Assembly: GCA_002699335.1 (NCBI GenBank)
Contig: PACG01000231.1
Location: 31,050 to 49,469, forward strand
From: Candidatus Poribacteria bacterium
Lineage (GTDB): Bacteria > Poribacteria > WGA-4E > UBA9662
DNA length: 18,420 nucleotides
Reading direction: 5' to 3'
Shown: positions 6,437 to 12,975 of the stretch, piece after piece
How the letters are laid out: every line of letters begins with the position of its first letter
Position numbering within the stretch: position 1 is the first letter of the stretch
Translations under genes and position numbers: made by a program
Notes under the pieces: generated by a model
What the model saw: only the letters and a program-made list of their open reading frames with translations
Databases searched by the model: none
Told to the model about the DNA's origin: nothing

Positions 6437-8341
6437 TTATCTAAATTGATTTGGCATCGGTTTGAACTGACAACCTTCTACAAATACCTCGAAAAAATCC
6501 GGTGTTGTCTCCAGTTCAACGTGATCAATTCCTTTCACCAAACGTTCAATGGACTCGCGTTTGTGCCTTGAAAGTAAAACTTCTTTCGCCCCCTGTATGG
6601 CGGCATTGCCGATCTTGATAATCCGGTCTTTGGGAACAGGAGCTAAAAATCCAATCTGAATAGCGTTATCGACATTGACATAATTGGCAAAACCACCAGC
6701 AAGATAGCATTCGGTTATATCGAGGGGACTGATACCAAAATGTCGTATCAGGATAAATTGTCCACAATAATTGGCTGCTTTTGCCTGAGCCAGATTACTC
6801 GCATCTTCTCTTGAAAGAGTAATCCCATATTCCGGTATAACGGTTAATTCATACTGTTTCTTATCTGCAAATACGCCTTTGGGCGTCATTTGGTCATGAC
6901 GGCGAAGTTCTGCCAGCAAATCGATCAGTCCTGATCCGCAGAGTCCATGTGGTTGCGTATCACCGATGGTGTCATATTCAAACTGACCATCAGCCCATCG
7001 AACTGATTCGACAGCGCCGTCATATCCCGGCATTCCATACTTAATCAGTCCCCCCTCAAACGCCGGTCCAGCAGGGCAGGACGCAGCTAGCATTCGTCCC
7101 GCATGTCCGATAACCACCTCAGTGTTAGTACCGACATCAATCAACATCACCGTTTCTTTCTGCGAAGCCATATCCATAGCCACTAGAGCCGCAGCAGTAT
7201 CAGCACCAACGTGACTGGCAATTAAAGGGAGTCCGTAAACTCTGGCTTTTGGGTTGGCCCGGATGCCCAAACGACGGGTTTTCTCGGTCAACGATGTGGT
7301 ACTGCATTCACCAGCCAGATAAGCTTGCTCGATCATCGATTTATAAGGTTTCTGACCGATACTCTGAACGTCAAGCTTGAAAAGGATATCGCGCATAGTT
7401 GAGTTCCCAACCGCCACAATTTCGTAGATCTCTTGCCGGACAAAACCGAATCGCTCCTCCATCTGAAAAATTTCGTGGTTGATAGCATTAATAATAGCTT
7501 TGCGCAGTTCTCCGTGATGGGCTCCATCGTATGAAATACGGTGCATGATATCACTACCACCAAATCGCTGAGGGTTCTCAAAGGCACTGGTGGTAATGCT
7601 CTTTCCGTTCTCCAAATCGACCAGACTGATTACCACCGTTGTAGTACCCAGATCGATGGCCAAACCATACAGGTGCCCACGATATTTGTCTATGCTCTCT
7701 CCATCATAGTAGACGACACCATTCTGGCAAGTTACGATTGGATCTATGTCCACAATTGTCGTTTGGTTAGAATCCGTCAAGATCTTGGGGTTACGTCGTA
7801 GCGGCGAGAAGTCTAGATCTATATCAGCATCGGAAACCACAGCTTGGCAGGCTAGCCGGTAATTCTCCTGCAGAAACGATTCAGCTTCGTTTCTGGGTTG
7901 TAGTGCTTCCATTCCTTGCTTAATCTCAACAATACACTCATGACACTGCCCGGTGCGAAAACAGGATGTTGGTACCTGAACCGCTAGCTCATCTGCATAA
8001 TCAAAAATTGTTTTTCCGACCGAAAGTTTGCACGTTCTGTCATCAGATGTCACTGTGCCCATACCATACTCGACATCAATTGACACACGATCCTGAACTG
8101 CTTCGGTCTCCCAAGCCTGACGATAGTCCAGCTTATCATCCCCGCCACAGATTAAGATCCCTCGGCTATTATTGGGTTTGCGCTGGTTACGACAACCGAA
8201 TTTTGCTGTGCATTGATCTTCTTTGTTTTTGTAGGGACAGCGATAGGTGGATTGCTCATCAGCGTGAACCGTCATACTGGAAAACAATTCTGTGATTTTA
8301 TCTAGGCGTTTTTGATACTCTTCTTTATCAATTTTCTGCAT
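6437..8341 (-). CDS. RACo-like reductive activator of corrinoid proteins (2Fe-2S ferredoxin domain + ASKHA ATPase domain)
   Basis: A 634-residue protein with three parts. Residues 1-80 hold a cysteine-rich segment (Cys35, 44, 50 and 65; CPYKNKEDQCTAKFGC). Residues about 85-180 are a plant-type 2Fe-2S ferredoxin domain with Cys127, Cys133, Cys136 and Cys165 (SCFRTGQCHEC, then LACQ). Residues about 220-620 are the RACo ASKHA ATPase/DUF4445 region: LAIDLGTTTVV phosphate loop (227-237), VGNSTMRDIL, LIDVGTNTEVV, PAGPAFEGG, GLCGSGLID and AGGFANYV. RACo proteins use ATP to reduce inactive Co(II) corrinoid back to Co(I). This job is needed because corrinoid methyltransferases are oxidised now and then, and it replaces MetH's SAM-dependent reactivation domain. 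ATG at 8341 lies 21 bp after the corrinoid gene's stop, consistent with corrinoid and activator being translated from one message. The 67-bp gap before the MetF-MetV gene holds no clear terminator. Confidence 0.9.
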   Translation of the reverse strand: MQKIDKEEYQKRLDKITELFSSMTVHADEQSTYRCPYKNKEDQCTAKFGCRNQRKPNNSRGILICGGDDKLDYRQAWETEAVQDRVSIDVEYGMGTVTSDDRTCKLSVGKTIFDYADELAVQVPTSCFRTGQCHECIVEIKQGMEALQPRNEAESFLQENYRLACQAVVSDADIDLDFSPLRRNPKILTDSNQTTIVDIDPIVTCQNGVVYYDGESIDKYRGHLYGLAIDLGTTTVVISLVDLENGKSITTSAFENPQRFGGSDIMHRISYDGAHHGELRKAIINAINHEIFQMEERFGFVRQEIYEIVAVGNSTMRDILFKLDVQSIGQKPYKSMIEQAYLAGECSTTSLTEKTRRLGIRANPKARVYGLPLIASHVGADTAAALVAMDMASQKETVMLIDVGTNTEVVIGHAGRMLAASCPAGPAFEGGLIKYGMPGYDGAVESVRWADGQFEYDTIGDTQPHGLCGSGLIDLLAELRRHDQMTPKGVFADKKQYELTVIPEYGITLSREDASNLAQAKAANYCGQFILIRHFGISPLDITECYLAGGFANYVNVDNAIQIGFLAPVPKDRIIKIGNAAIQGAKEVLLSRHKRESIERLVKGIDHVELETTPDFFEVFVEGCQFKPMPNQFR

Positions 8342-8362
8342 CCTATATTCACTTCACCAGTT

Positions 8363-9118
8363 TTAGAATTCCTCATCTTCTTCGAGTAAACGCTTAGCTA
8401 ATTCCACACACTCGACTGCATCTTTGCCGTAACCATCAGCCCCCATATCGTCAGCGAATTCCTGAGTAACAGGCGCTCCTCCAACCATAATTTTAACATC
8501 GTCACGCAGGTCGGCATCAATGAAAGCTTCAATCGTTTTACCCATGTTGGGCATGGTGGTGGTCAATAACGCCGACATGCCTAATATGTCTGCTTCATGT
8601 TCTTCTACGGCATCGATAAATTCGTCTTCTGAGGTGTCGACACTGAGGTCATGTACAAGAAAACCCGATCCTCTCAGCATCATGATGCACAGGTTTTTCC
8701 CAATATCGTGTAGATCCCCTTTTACCGTCCCCATGACAACTTTACCAACAGGTTCAATTCCAGAAGCTGATAAAATTGGCTCGATATAAGCCATCCCTGC
8801 CTTCATGGCTCGCGCGCAGGCGAGAACCTCCGGAACGAAGATGAAATTTTCCCGAAACTTTATACCGACAATGCTCATTCCTGCTATCAGACCATCATCC
8901 ATGATTTCCAGGGCACCGGTACCTTTTCCCAAGGCTTCACTGGTCAAATGGTCAACGGTATGGTGATCCCCATCAATTAGAGCAGCAGCAATTTCCTGCA
9001 TAGCCGGAGTCACTTGAGCAAAAGTGTTAATTGCTCTTTCGATTTCATTTGGTCGTTCCAGGTATTCTTCAATTTCTTCCCTGATAAACTCATTCTCAAT
9101 ATCAGTGATTTCAGCCAA
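8363..9118 (-). CDS. Corrinoid (B12-binding) methyl-carrier protein
   Basis: A 251-residue protein of the MtmC/MtbC/MttC and MetH B12-module type. Residues 1-40 are an acidic extension. Residues about 41-120 are the helical cap domain. Residues about 123-245 are a Rossmann-like B12 domain. GDLHDIGKN (134-142) is the DxHxxG motif, with His137 as lower axial cobalt ligand. SALLTTTMPNM (182-192) and VGGAPVTQEFADDMGADGYG (212-231) are the other cobalamin-cradling loops. It carries the methyl group as methyl-Co(III) between the methyltransferases encoded on either side. The start is TTG at 9118: AAAGGAAG lies just upstream and there is no in-frame ATG before residue 40, inside the cap. Since it is the shared carrier of every methyltransferase here, its partner is probably not a single enzyme (inference). 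Confidence 0.92.
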   Translation of the reverse strand: MAEITDIENEFIREEIEEYLERPNEIERAINTFAQVTPAMQEIAAALIDGDHHTVDHLTSEALGKGTGALEIMDDGLIAGMSIVGIKFRENFIFVPEVLACARAMKAGMAYIEPILSASGIEPVGKVVMGTVKGDLHDIGKNLCIMMLRGSGFLVHDLSVDTSEDEFIDAVEEHEADILGMSALLTTTMPNMGKTIEAFIDADLRDDVKIMVGGAPVTQEFADDMGADGYGKDAVECVELAKRLLEEDEEF

Positions 9119-9122
9119 AATT

Positions 9123-9130
9123 CTTCCTTT
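9123..9130 (-). promoter_or_regulatory. Ribosome binding site supporting the TTG start of the corrinoid gene
   Basis: AAAGGAAG on the minus strand, 4 nt before the TTG at 9118 (6 nt from the AGGA core), selects the rare start codon. Confidence 0.55.
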
Positions 9131-9224
9131 CTATTAACTCAATTCACATTGAATTACAGATCAATATATTCCACAGATTCAGATTCCAACGAGTTTTCTA
9201 TATTTTCACTATTTGCTTTCAAGT

Positions 9225-10271
9225 CTAATTCTGTGCCACCCGTTCTTTATGCCAATCCCGCACGGACTTAGGGATTTCTATTAAGTTCTCAATAGCGGTT
9301 TGCAGAGGGATGGCACATTCCGGCCCAATAAGTTGGACACCCGCCTCCAAATTTTTATAGACTTCTTGTCGAACTTCCTCCGGACCTCTGGCAAACAGTG
9401 TTTCAGGATTATTGATATTTCCAACCAAAGAGATCCTTTCTTGTGTTATATCTATCGATTCTTGGGGTTGGTTCTTGGAATCATAATGGAAGGCAGACAT
9501 TCCAGTCTGCGCGATGTATTCCATCCGATCGACCGTTCGACCACAGATATGCAGAATCAAAGGAATCGGAATCCTATCAACAAATTCAGTGTGCAAATCA
9601 CGCAAGTACCGGCGGTAATAATCACCACTAACCAGATCGCCGGTGGCATGATCAGGCAGCGTCAACGCGTCCGCACCGGCTTCAATTTGCGCCACGCCGA
9701 AGTCTATTGTTACTTTTTTCAATTTGTCCAGACATTGCATAGTCTTATCCGGATCATCCAGAGACATCAATAAAAAAGATTCAACCCCAAAGCAATGGTA
9801 TCCGAGAGACCATGGCCCCATCGTTTTTCCAACAACAGCCACCTCATCGCCATACTCTTTCTTTAGAATCTTGATGGCATCCAGTACACACTTCGTATCC
9901 TGATGAGTCAGCAGATCGGATGGAATGTTAATATCATCTACATCTTCATAAATAGGTTCCTGCATCTTCACCGTTGGCCAGTTATCTTTTTGCTCCCACT
10001 GAATCTTGCAGCCGAGAGCTGATGATTCTTGAATAATAGTGAAAACCGGCATTATAGTATCAAACCCCAACTCGGTGTATCCGGTAGCAGCCAATCTCGC
10101 CATTAACTCCGGTTGCCTGTTGGCTTCCGGAAACGAGGCATCAACCAAATCCATCAACTCCACGGTAGCTACTGATGTTGGATTACAAACTGGGGTTCGA
10201 TCGACAGGTTTTCGACTCAACGCTGCCAAGACACGCTGACGACTGGTCATTGAATTAATTTCGCTCTTCAC
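9225..10271 (-). CDS. MtaA/CmuA-type corrinoid methyltransferase (uroporphyrinogen decarboxylase fold)
   Basis: A 348-residue URO-D-superfamily protein. True HemE decarboxylases lack the zinc site that is visible here: His241 and Cys243 in LHICGRT, and Cys319 in GPECAIP. The spacing matches the His-x-Cys...Cys zinc ligands of methylcobamide:coenzyme M methyltransferases. The family start (RQRVLAALSRKPVDRTPV, 11-28) is present. Members of this group move methyl groups between a corrinoid protein and a thiol, or from a methylated substrate such as chloromethane or an aryl methyl ether to the corrinoid. Coenzyme M is unlikely in an ordinary bacterium, so the natural methyl donor or acceptor is unknown. 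The start is GTG at 10271, supported by AGGAGA 7 nt upstream. The next gene downstream is the corrinoid protein, separated by 106 bp without a readable gene. It would fill the methyltransferase I position of a demethylase system. Confidence 0.88.
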   Translation of the reverse strand: MKSEINSMTSRQRVLAALSRKPVDRTPVCNPTSVATVELMDLVDASFPEANRQPELMARLAATGYTELGFDTIMPVFTIIQESSALGCKIQWEQKDNWPTVKMQEPIYEDVDDINIPSDLLTHQDTKCVLDAIKILKKEYGDEVAVVGKTMGPWSLGYHCFGVESFLLMSLDDPDKTMQCLDKLKKVTIDFGVAQIEAGADALTLPDHATGDLVSGDYYRRYLRDLHTEFVDRIPIPLILHICGRTVDRMEYIAQTGMSAFHYDSKNQPQESIDITQERISLVGNINNPETLFARGPEEVRQEVYKNLEAGVQLIGPECAIPLQTAIENLIEIPKSVRDWHKERVAQN

Positions 10272-10278
10272 ACTTATA

Positions 10279-10284
10279 TCTCCT
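10279..10284 (-). promoter_or_regulatory. Ribosome binding site supporting the GTG start of the URO-D-type methyltransferase
   Basis: AGGAGA on the minus strand with a 7-nt spacer to the GTG at 10271. It decides in favour of GTG over the internal ATG seven codons later. Confidence 0.65.
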
Positions 10285-10308
10285 ATTATTTACAGCTTTA
10301 TATCCCGC

Positions 10309-10947
10309 CTATTCCTGTTGGCTGGGAGAGGAAAGAACCCCACGTGACGCTGTCATCTGCTGTTCTCGCACCGCTGCTCGCACGTTGGGGGCACGAACTA
10401 ACAACAACCCCACTAAGGCATCGTGAGAACAACCGCAAGAGAAAGCAACTTGATCCGATTTTTCCTCATCGACAGCTATCATATCTCCCAGTTTGATTAA
10501 TCCGCCAGTAATGGCGGAAACACGTCTTTCCGTTCCTGATTCATCGCTATTAGCTGTTACGTGATAACGCCCGTTTCCATAGCTTAGTACCGTCATGTCG
10601 CAATTCGACTTTTTGTCAAAAATCGTGTCAGAGCGTGATTCAACCAACTGCATTGGATCAGATTTACACGCTTCCAGAAAAACACGCTTACAGCCCAGTT
10701 GATGATCCGTTCCACAAGGGAACCGAAGCAAACCCGATTTTGTCAACTCCATTCCGCCCAAGGTCCGCATGGCGTCAACCACAAACTGAATACGTTGTGA
10801 AGCCCCCTCAATCCGACTGTAGGTATGCACTAAAAATGAAGGCCCTATGGCTGGTTGCTGTTGGTACAAAGCAATAGCAATATCATGGAAATAAGAATCC
10901 ATCGGAACCAATTCAATCCTTCTGCCAATATCAACTATTTGACCCAT
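10309..10947 (-). CDS. Uncharacterised cysteine-rich protein, first gene of the one-carbon operon
   Basis: A 212-residue soluble protein; I do not recognise its family. It has no signal peptide and no membrane segment. Six cysteines fall at 78, 86, 94, 116, 171 and 173. Two clusters look like a possible metal or cofactor site: FPCGTDHQLGCKRVFLEACK (76-95) and FSCGCSH (169-175). The N-terminal half (RRIELVPMD, then HTYSRIEGASQRI and AMRTLGGME) looks folded and conserved. The last 20 residues are low-complexity and polar. ATG at 10947 follows a GAGGA about 15 nt upstream and lies about 50 nt after the predicted transcription start. The next gene, the URO-D-type methyltransferase, begins 37 bp downstream on the same strand. 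Position suggests a role in corrinoid methyl transfer, such as handling a substrate, a metal or corrinoid redox state, but this is inference from context only. Stop-free length, operon fit and composition make it a real gene. Confidence 0.75.
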   Translation of the reverse strand: MGQIVDIGRRIELVPMDSYFHDIAIALYQQQPAIGPSFLVHTYSRIEGASQRIQFVVDAMRTLGGMELTKSGLLRFPCGTDHQLGCKRVFLEACKSDPMQLVESRSDTIFDKKSNCDMTVLSYGNGRYHVTANSDESGTERRVSAITGGLIKLGDMIAVDEEKSDQVAFSCGCSHDALVGLLLVRAPNVRAAVREQQMTASRGVLSSPSQQE

Positions 10948-11003
10948 ATTGTAGGTTCTCGTCCTCGTTCGATTCGAATTACAAAGTTGTTTTCAAAAGA
11001 CTA

Positions 11004-11032
11004 AGTTTAGCCAAAAACGAGCGAATTGTCAA
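11004..11032 (-). promoter_or_regulatory. Sigma-70-type promoter of the one-carbon operon
   Basis: On the minus strand TTGACA (11032-11027) is followed by a 17-nt spacer and TAAACT (11009-11004). The predicted transcription start is near 10997, leaving a leader of about 50 nt before the ATG at 10947. The leader is too short to hold a cobalamin or SAM riboswitch, so control is more likely at initiation. It lies directly upstream of the first gene and is the only strong promoter I see for the seven-gene run. Confidence 0.6.
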
Positions 11033-11050
11033 AATGATATTTCCTTCTCC

Positions 11051-11078
11051 AAATGCGGGAGAGAAATAGCACGCATTT
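11051..11078. promoter_or_regulatory. Inverted repeat upstream of the operon promoter (possible operator or stem-loop)
   Basis: AAATGCG (11051-11057) and CGCATTT (11072-11078) are a perfect 7-bp inverted repeat with a 14-nt loop. It sits about 20 bp upstream of the -35 box and 40 bp downstream of the D-2-hydroxyacid dehydrogenase stop. No T-run follows on the minus strand, so an intrinsic terminator is less likely than a protein-binding dyad, but either is possible. Confidence 0.35.
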
Positions 11079-11117
11079 AGAGTATTACACGTTTCGGGAG
11101 ATCTGTCGGGTGCGGAG

Positions 11118-12110
11118 CTATTCTGTTTTAAGAAAGGCTTTTACCCGGGGATGATTCAACACGTCTAGGTTGAGGATGTGCGCCGGTTTCCTGCCCTGAA
11201 TGGCATCGGTAACCTGTCCAAAAGTCCGTAAATCTAGACGAATAGCTGACTCAAGGGTGATCCCTGCGTTGTGATTGGTGCAGATGATGCGGGGGTGATC
11301 TTTGTGGATCTCTCTAGGACCGTTGACCGGATCGTCTACCACGTAATAATAGAGACGTTCTTCACGAATGGCGCGGTTGACAGATTGATCGTCAACCAGA
11401 TTTCCTCGTGAAGGGTTAATTAGTGACCCGTGAGGTTTCATAGCACAGAGGCAATCGTAGTTAACAATGGCATTATCACCGGCAACGTGTAGGGAAACGG
11501 TATCGCTCTCACGAAATAAAACCATGGGATCATCTACAGCGATAGCCCCATATTTGGCTGCCAGTTCCTCAATGTCGCTGCGAACATCATATACAAGCAA
11601 CCTTCCTTCATTACCAAGAAGCGGTTTGGCACGTGTTGCCACAGCCTGACCGATCCTGCCGAAACCGTAGAGTCCAAGCGTAGATCCACTGGCTTCATAA
11701 GTTCGGATGATAGAAAAGTCTCCCCCATGAGAGAGGTGATTCAAGGTATAAACACGTTTGAGGGTTGCCATCCATTGGGCAATGGTATATTCGGCGACGG
11801 TTACCATATGCTCAGGGGCAATGGTGACGAACACGCCATGTTGGGCGGCAATCTCATAATTCGTGTTCTCATAGCCTACCCCCCATCTGGAGACAACTCT
11901 CAGTTTCTTAGCAGCTTGATAAAAGCTCGGATGAATCAAAGCAGAACTGGCGATGACACCAACCACACCATCAGCATCATCTTCCGTCAGTTCAGTCGGT
12001 TCCATTTCCAGATCCCCCAACTTGGCGAGTCTGTCCAAGCCTTGCCGACGTTCCTCAGTATCAAATCTTTCGTTCTGAAAAATTGGTGCTAATAGAATCT
12101 TGTTTGGCAT
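11118..12110 (-). CDS. D-2-hydroxyacid dehydrogenase family protein (NAD-dependent)
   Basis: A 330-residue protein of the D-isomer 2-hydroxyacid dehydrogenase family (phosphoglycerate or hydroxypyruvate dehydrogenase-like). The N-terminal catalytic half includes VVSRWGVGYENTN (72-84). The central Rossmann domain carries LGLYGFGRIGQA (145-156), the GxGxxG dinucleotide loop, with Asp175 ending the second strand as expected for NAD. Catalytic Arg235 lies in NPSRGNLVD. His280 lies in NHNAG, normally PHxAG. The usual DVFExEP segment with the catalytic Glu is replaced by VVDDPVNGP, so the acid may be Asp259 or Asp260 or may be absent. I chose ATG at 12110 rather than the TTG at 12113: GAGGAA leaves 4 nt to the ATG but almost none to the TTG. 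It would reduce or oxidise a small 2-keto/2-hydroxy acid. The gene reads toward the one-carbon operon but is separated from it by 170 bp holding that operon's promoter. Confidence 0.85.
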   Translation of the reverse strand: MPNKILLAPIFQNERFDTEERRQGLDRLAKLGDLEMEPTELTEDDADGVVGVIASSALIHPSFYQAAKKLRVVSRWGVGYENTNYEIAAQHGVFVTIAPEHMVTVAEYTIAQWMATLKRVYTLNHLSHGGDFSIIRTYEASGSTLGLYGFGRIGQAVATRAKPLLGNEGRLLVYDVRSDIEELAAKYGAIAVDDPMVLFRESDTVSLHVAGDNAIVNYDCLCAMKPHGSLINPSRGNLVDDQSVNRAIREERLYYYVVDDPVNGPREIHKDHPRIICTNHNAGITLESAIRLDLRTFGQVTDAIQGRKPAHILNLDVLNHPRVKAFLKTE

Positions 12111-12114
12111 CAAA

Positions 12115-12120
12115 TTCCTC
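12115..12120 (-). promoter_or_regulatory. Ribosome binding site deciding the hydroxyacid dehydrogenase start
   Basis: GAGGAA on the minus strand with a 4-nt spacer to the ATG at 12110. The TTG one codon earlier would be too close to be used. Confidence 0.6.
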
Positions 12121-12130
12121 GCATAATGTG

Positions 12131-12145
12131 CAATATTAAATATTG
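12131..12145. promoter_or_regulatory. 15-bp perfect palindrome upstream of the hydroxyacid dehydrogenase
   Basis: CAATATT-A-AATATTG is an exact dyad 21 bp upstream of the start at 12110, where a repressor would block transcription or clearance. It is AT-rich, so chance is not excluded. No clear -35/-10 pair could be fixed around it. Confidence 0.35.
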
Positions 12146-12911
12146 AGCCTCTGGCGTAAATAGTAAAATCTACTTTTTTTTTAACCGAGGGGGAGCTAAA
12201 TTATTTGGCATATGTGCACGCAAAAGCCTCCCCACTTCCGTTTCTTGGGCTTATGCCAGAGATCTGATAAACTTGTTAACAGCATCTTTAGAATATAGCC
12301 TTCTACCGCTAGGGTAAACGGACTGGTTTCAAAGTTGCCACCACAGAGATAGACAGTAGTCAAAGTCATAGTTATTATTCTTCAGCCCCACTTATGGTGA
12401 TCAGAAGGTCTCTCGGTGGTTGAGAGCTTTCAGTTAAGTACTGGCAAAGGCTATAGATAGTAATGATTTGTCCCTGCATTTACCACCTCTGGTTAGAAAA
12501 AGCATATCCCCAACTCATTTAAGGGAGCGAAGATTGAAGAAGGCTAAATCCGACCATTATTCTATCAATTTTTGCCAATGGTCGCAACTTGGGTTAAAGA
12601 CACGCAAAGCAAAAGAAGCGTTAGAAGAATATTCTACTCGCCACAACTAAGAAATGAAAACTAAATTGATAGGCCTATGTAGGAGATCAATGTCCCATCA
12701 ATCAGCTCGATCTTCGGGTTTCTCCACGGCTGTTAGACCTACCTACCGACGGCACAAGTCTCAGCCGAAGACGGTTATGAGGTCAAAGCTATAGAAAACG
12801 ATGGAAGCAGAGCGCATTGTTTCCTCTTGTTGATAGGCAAGTAGTTAAACAAACTGTAGCTGATCTGTTGTCGCACCAACCTTGAGACTGAGAAATCTCT
12901 CCAAATGCAGA
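12146..12911. other. Non-coding spacer of about 0.8 kb
   Basis: No gene can be supported between the hydroxyacid dehydrogenase and the promoter of the plus-strand dehydrogenase. A 60-codon TTG-started frame at 12468-12650 has no Shine-Dalgarno and no recognisable motif. Short stretches near 12745-12850 read as protein-like in one plus frame (AEDGYEVKAIENDGS) but are closed by stops on both sides, and may be a gene remnant. An 11-base T-run (12172-12182) lies near the hydroxyacid dehydrogenase promoter region. I see no tRNA fold, riboswitch or mobile-element end. Confidence 0.5.
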
Positions 12912-12941
12912 TTGTATTTTCTAATCGATTTTTGGTATGAT
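12912..12941 (+). promoter_or_regulatory. Sigma-70-type promoter with extended -10
   Basis: TTGTAT (12912-12917), an 18-nt spacer and TATGAT (12936-12941). The -10 is preceded by TGG, giving an extended -10 element. The next gene begins at 12976, leaving a leader of roughly 28 nt. Confidence 0.5.
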
Positions 12942-12975
12942 GTGGATGCAATTGTTTTAAAAATGGGGAACTAAA

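Noticed and set aside
9225..10271. Annotation as HemE uroporphyrinogen decarboxylase
   Set aside because: The His-x-Cys and Cys zinc ligands and the corrinoid gene context fit the methyltransferase branch of the fold, not heme synthesis.
10948..11117. Cobalamin or SAM riboswitch before the one-carbon operon
   Set aside because: The leader after the predicted start is only about 50 nt, and I see no B12-box or SAM-riboswitch-like conserved core.
12468..12650. 60-codon frame in the large spacer
   Set aside because: TTG start, no ribosome binding site, no recognisable motif; length expected by chance.
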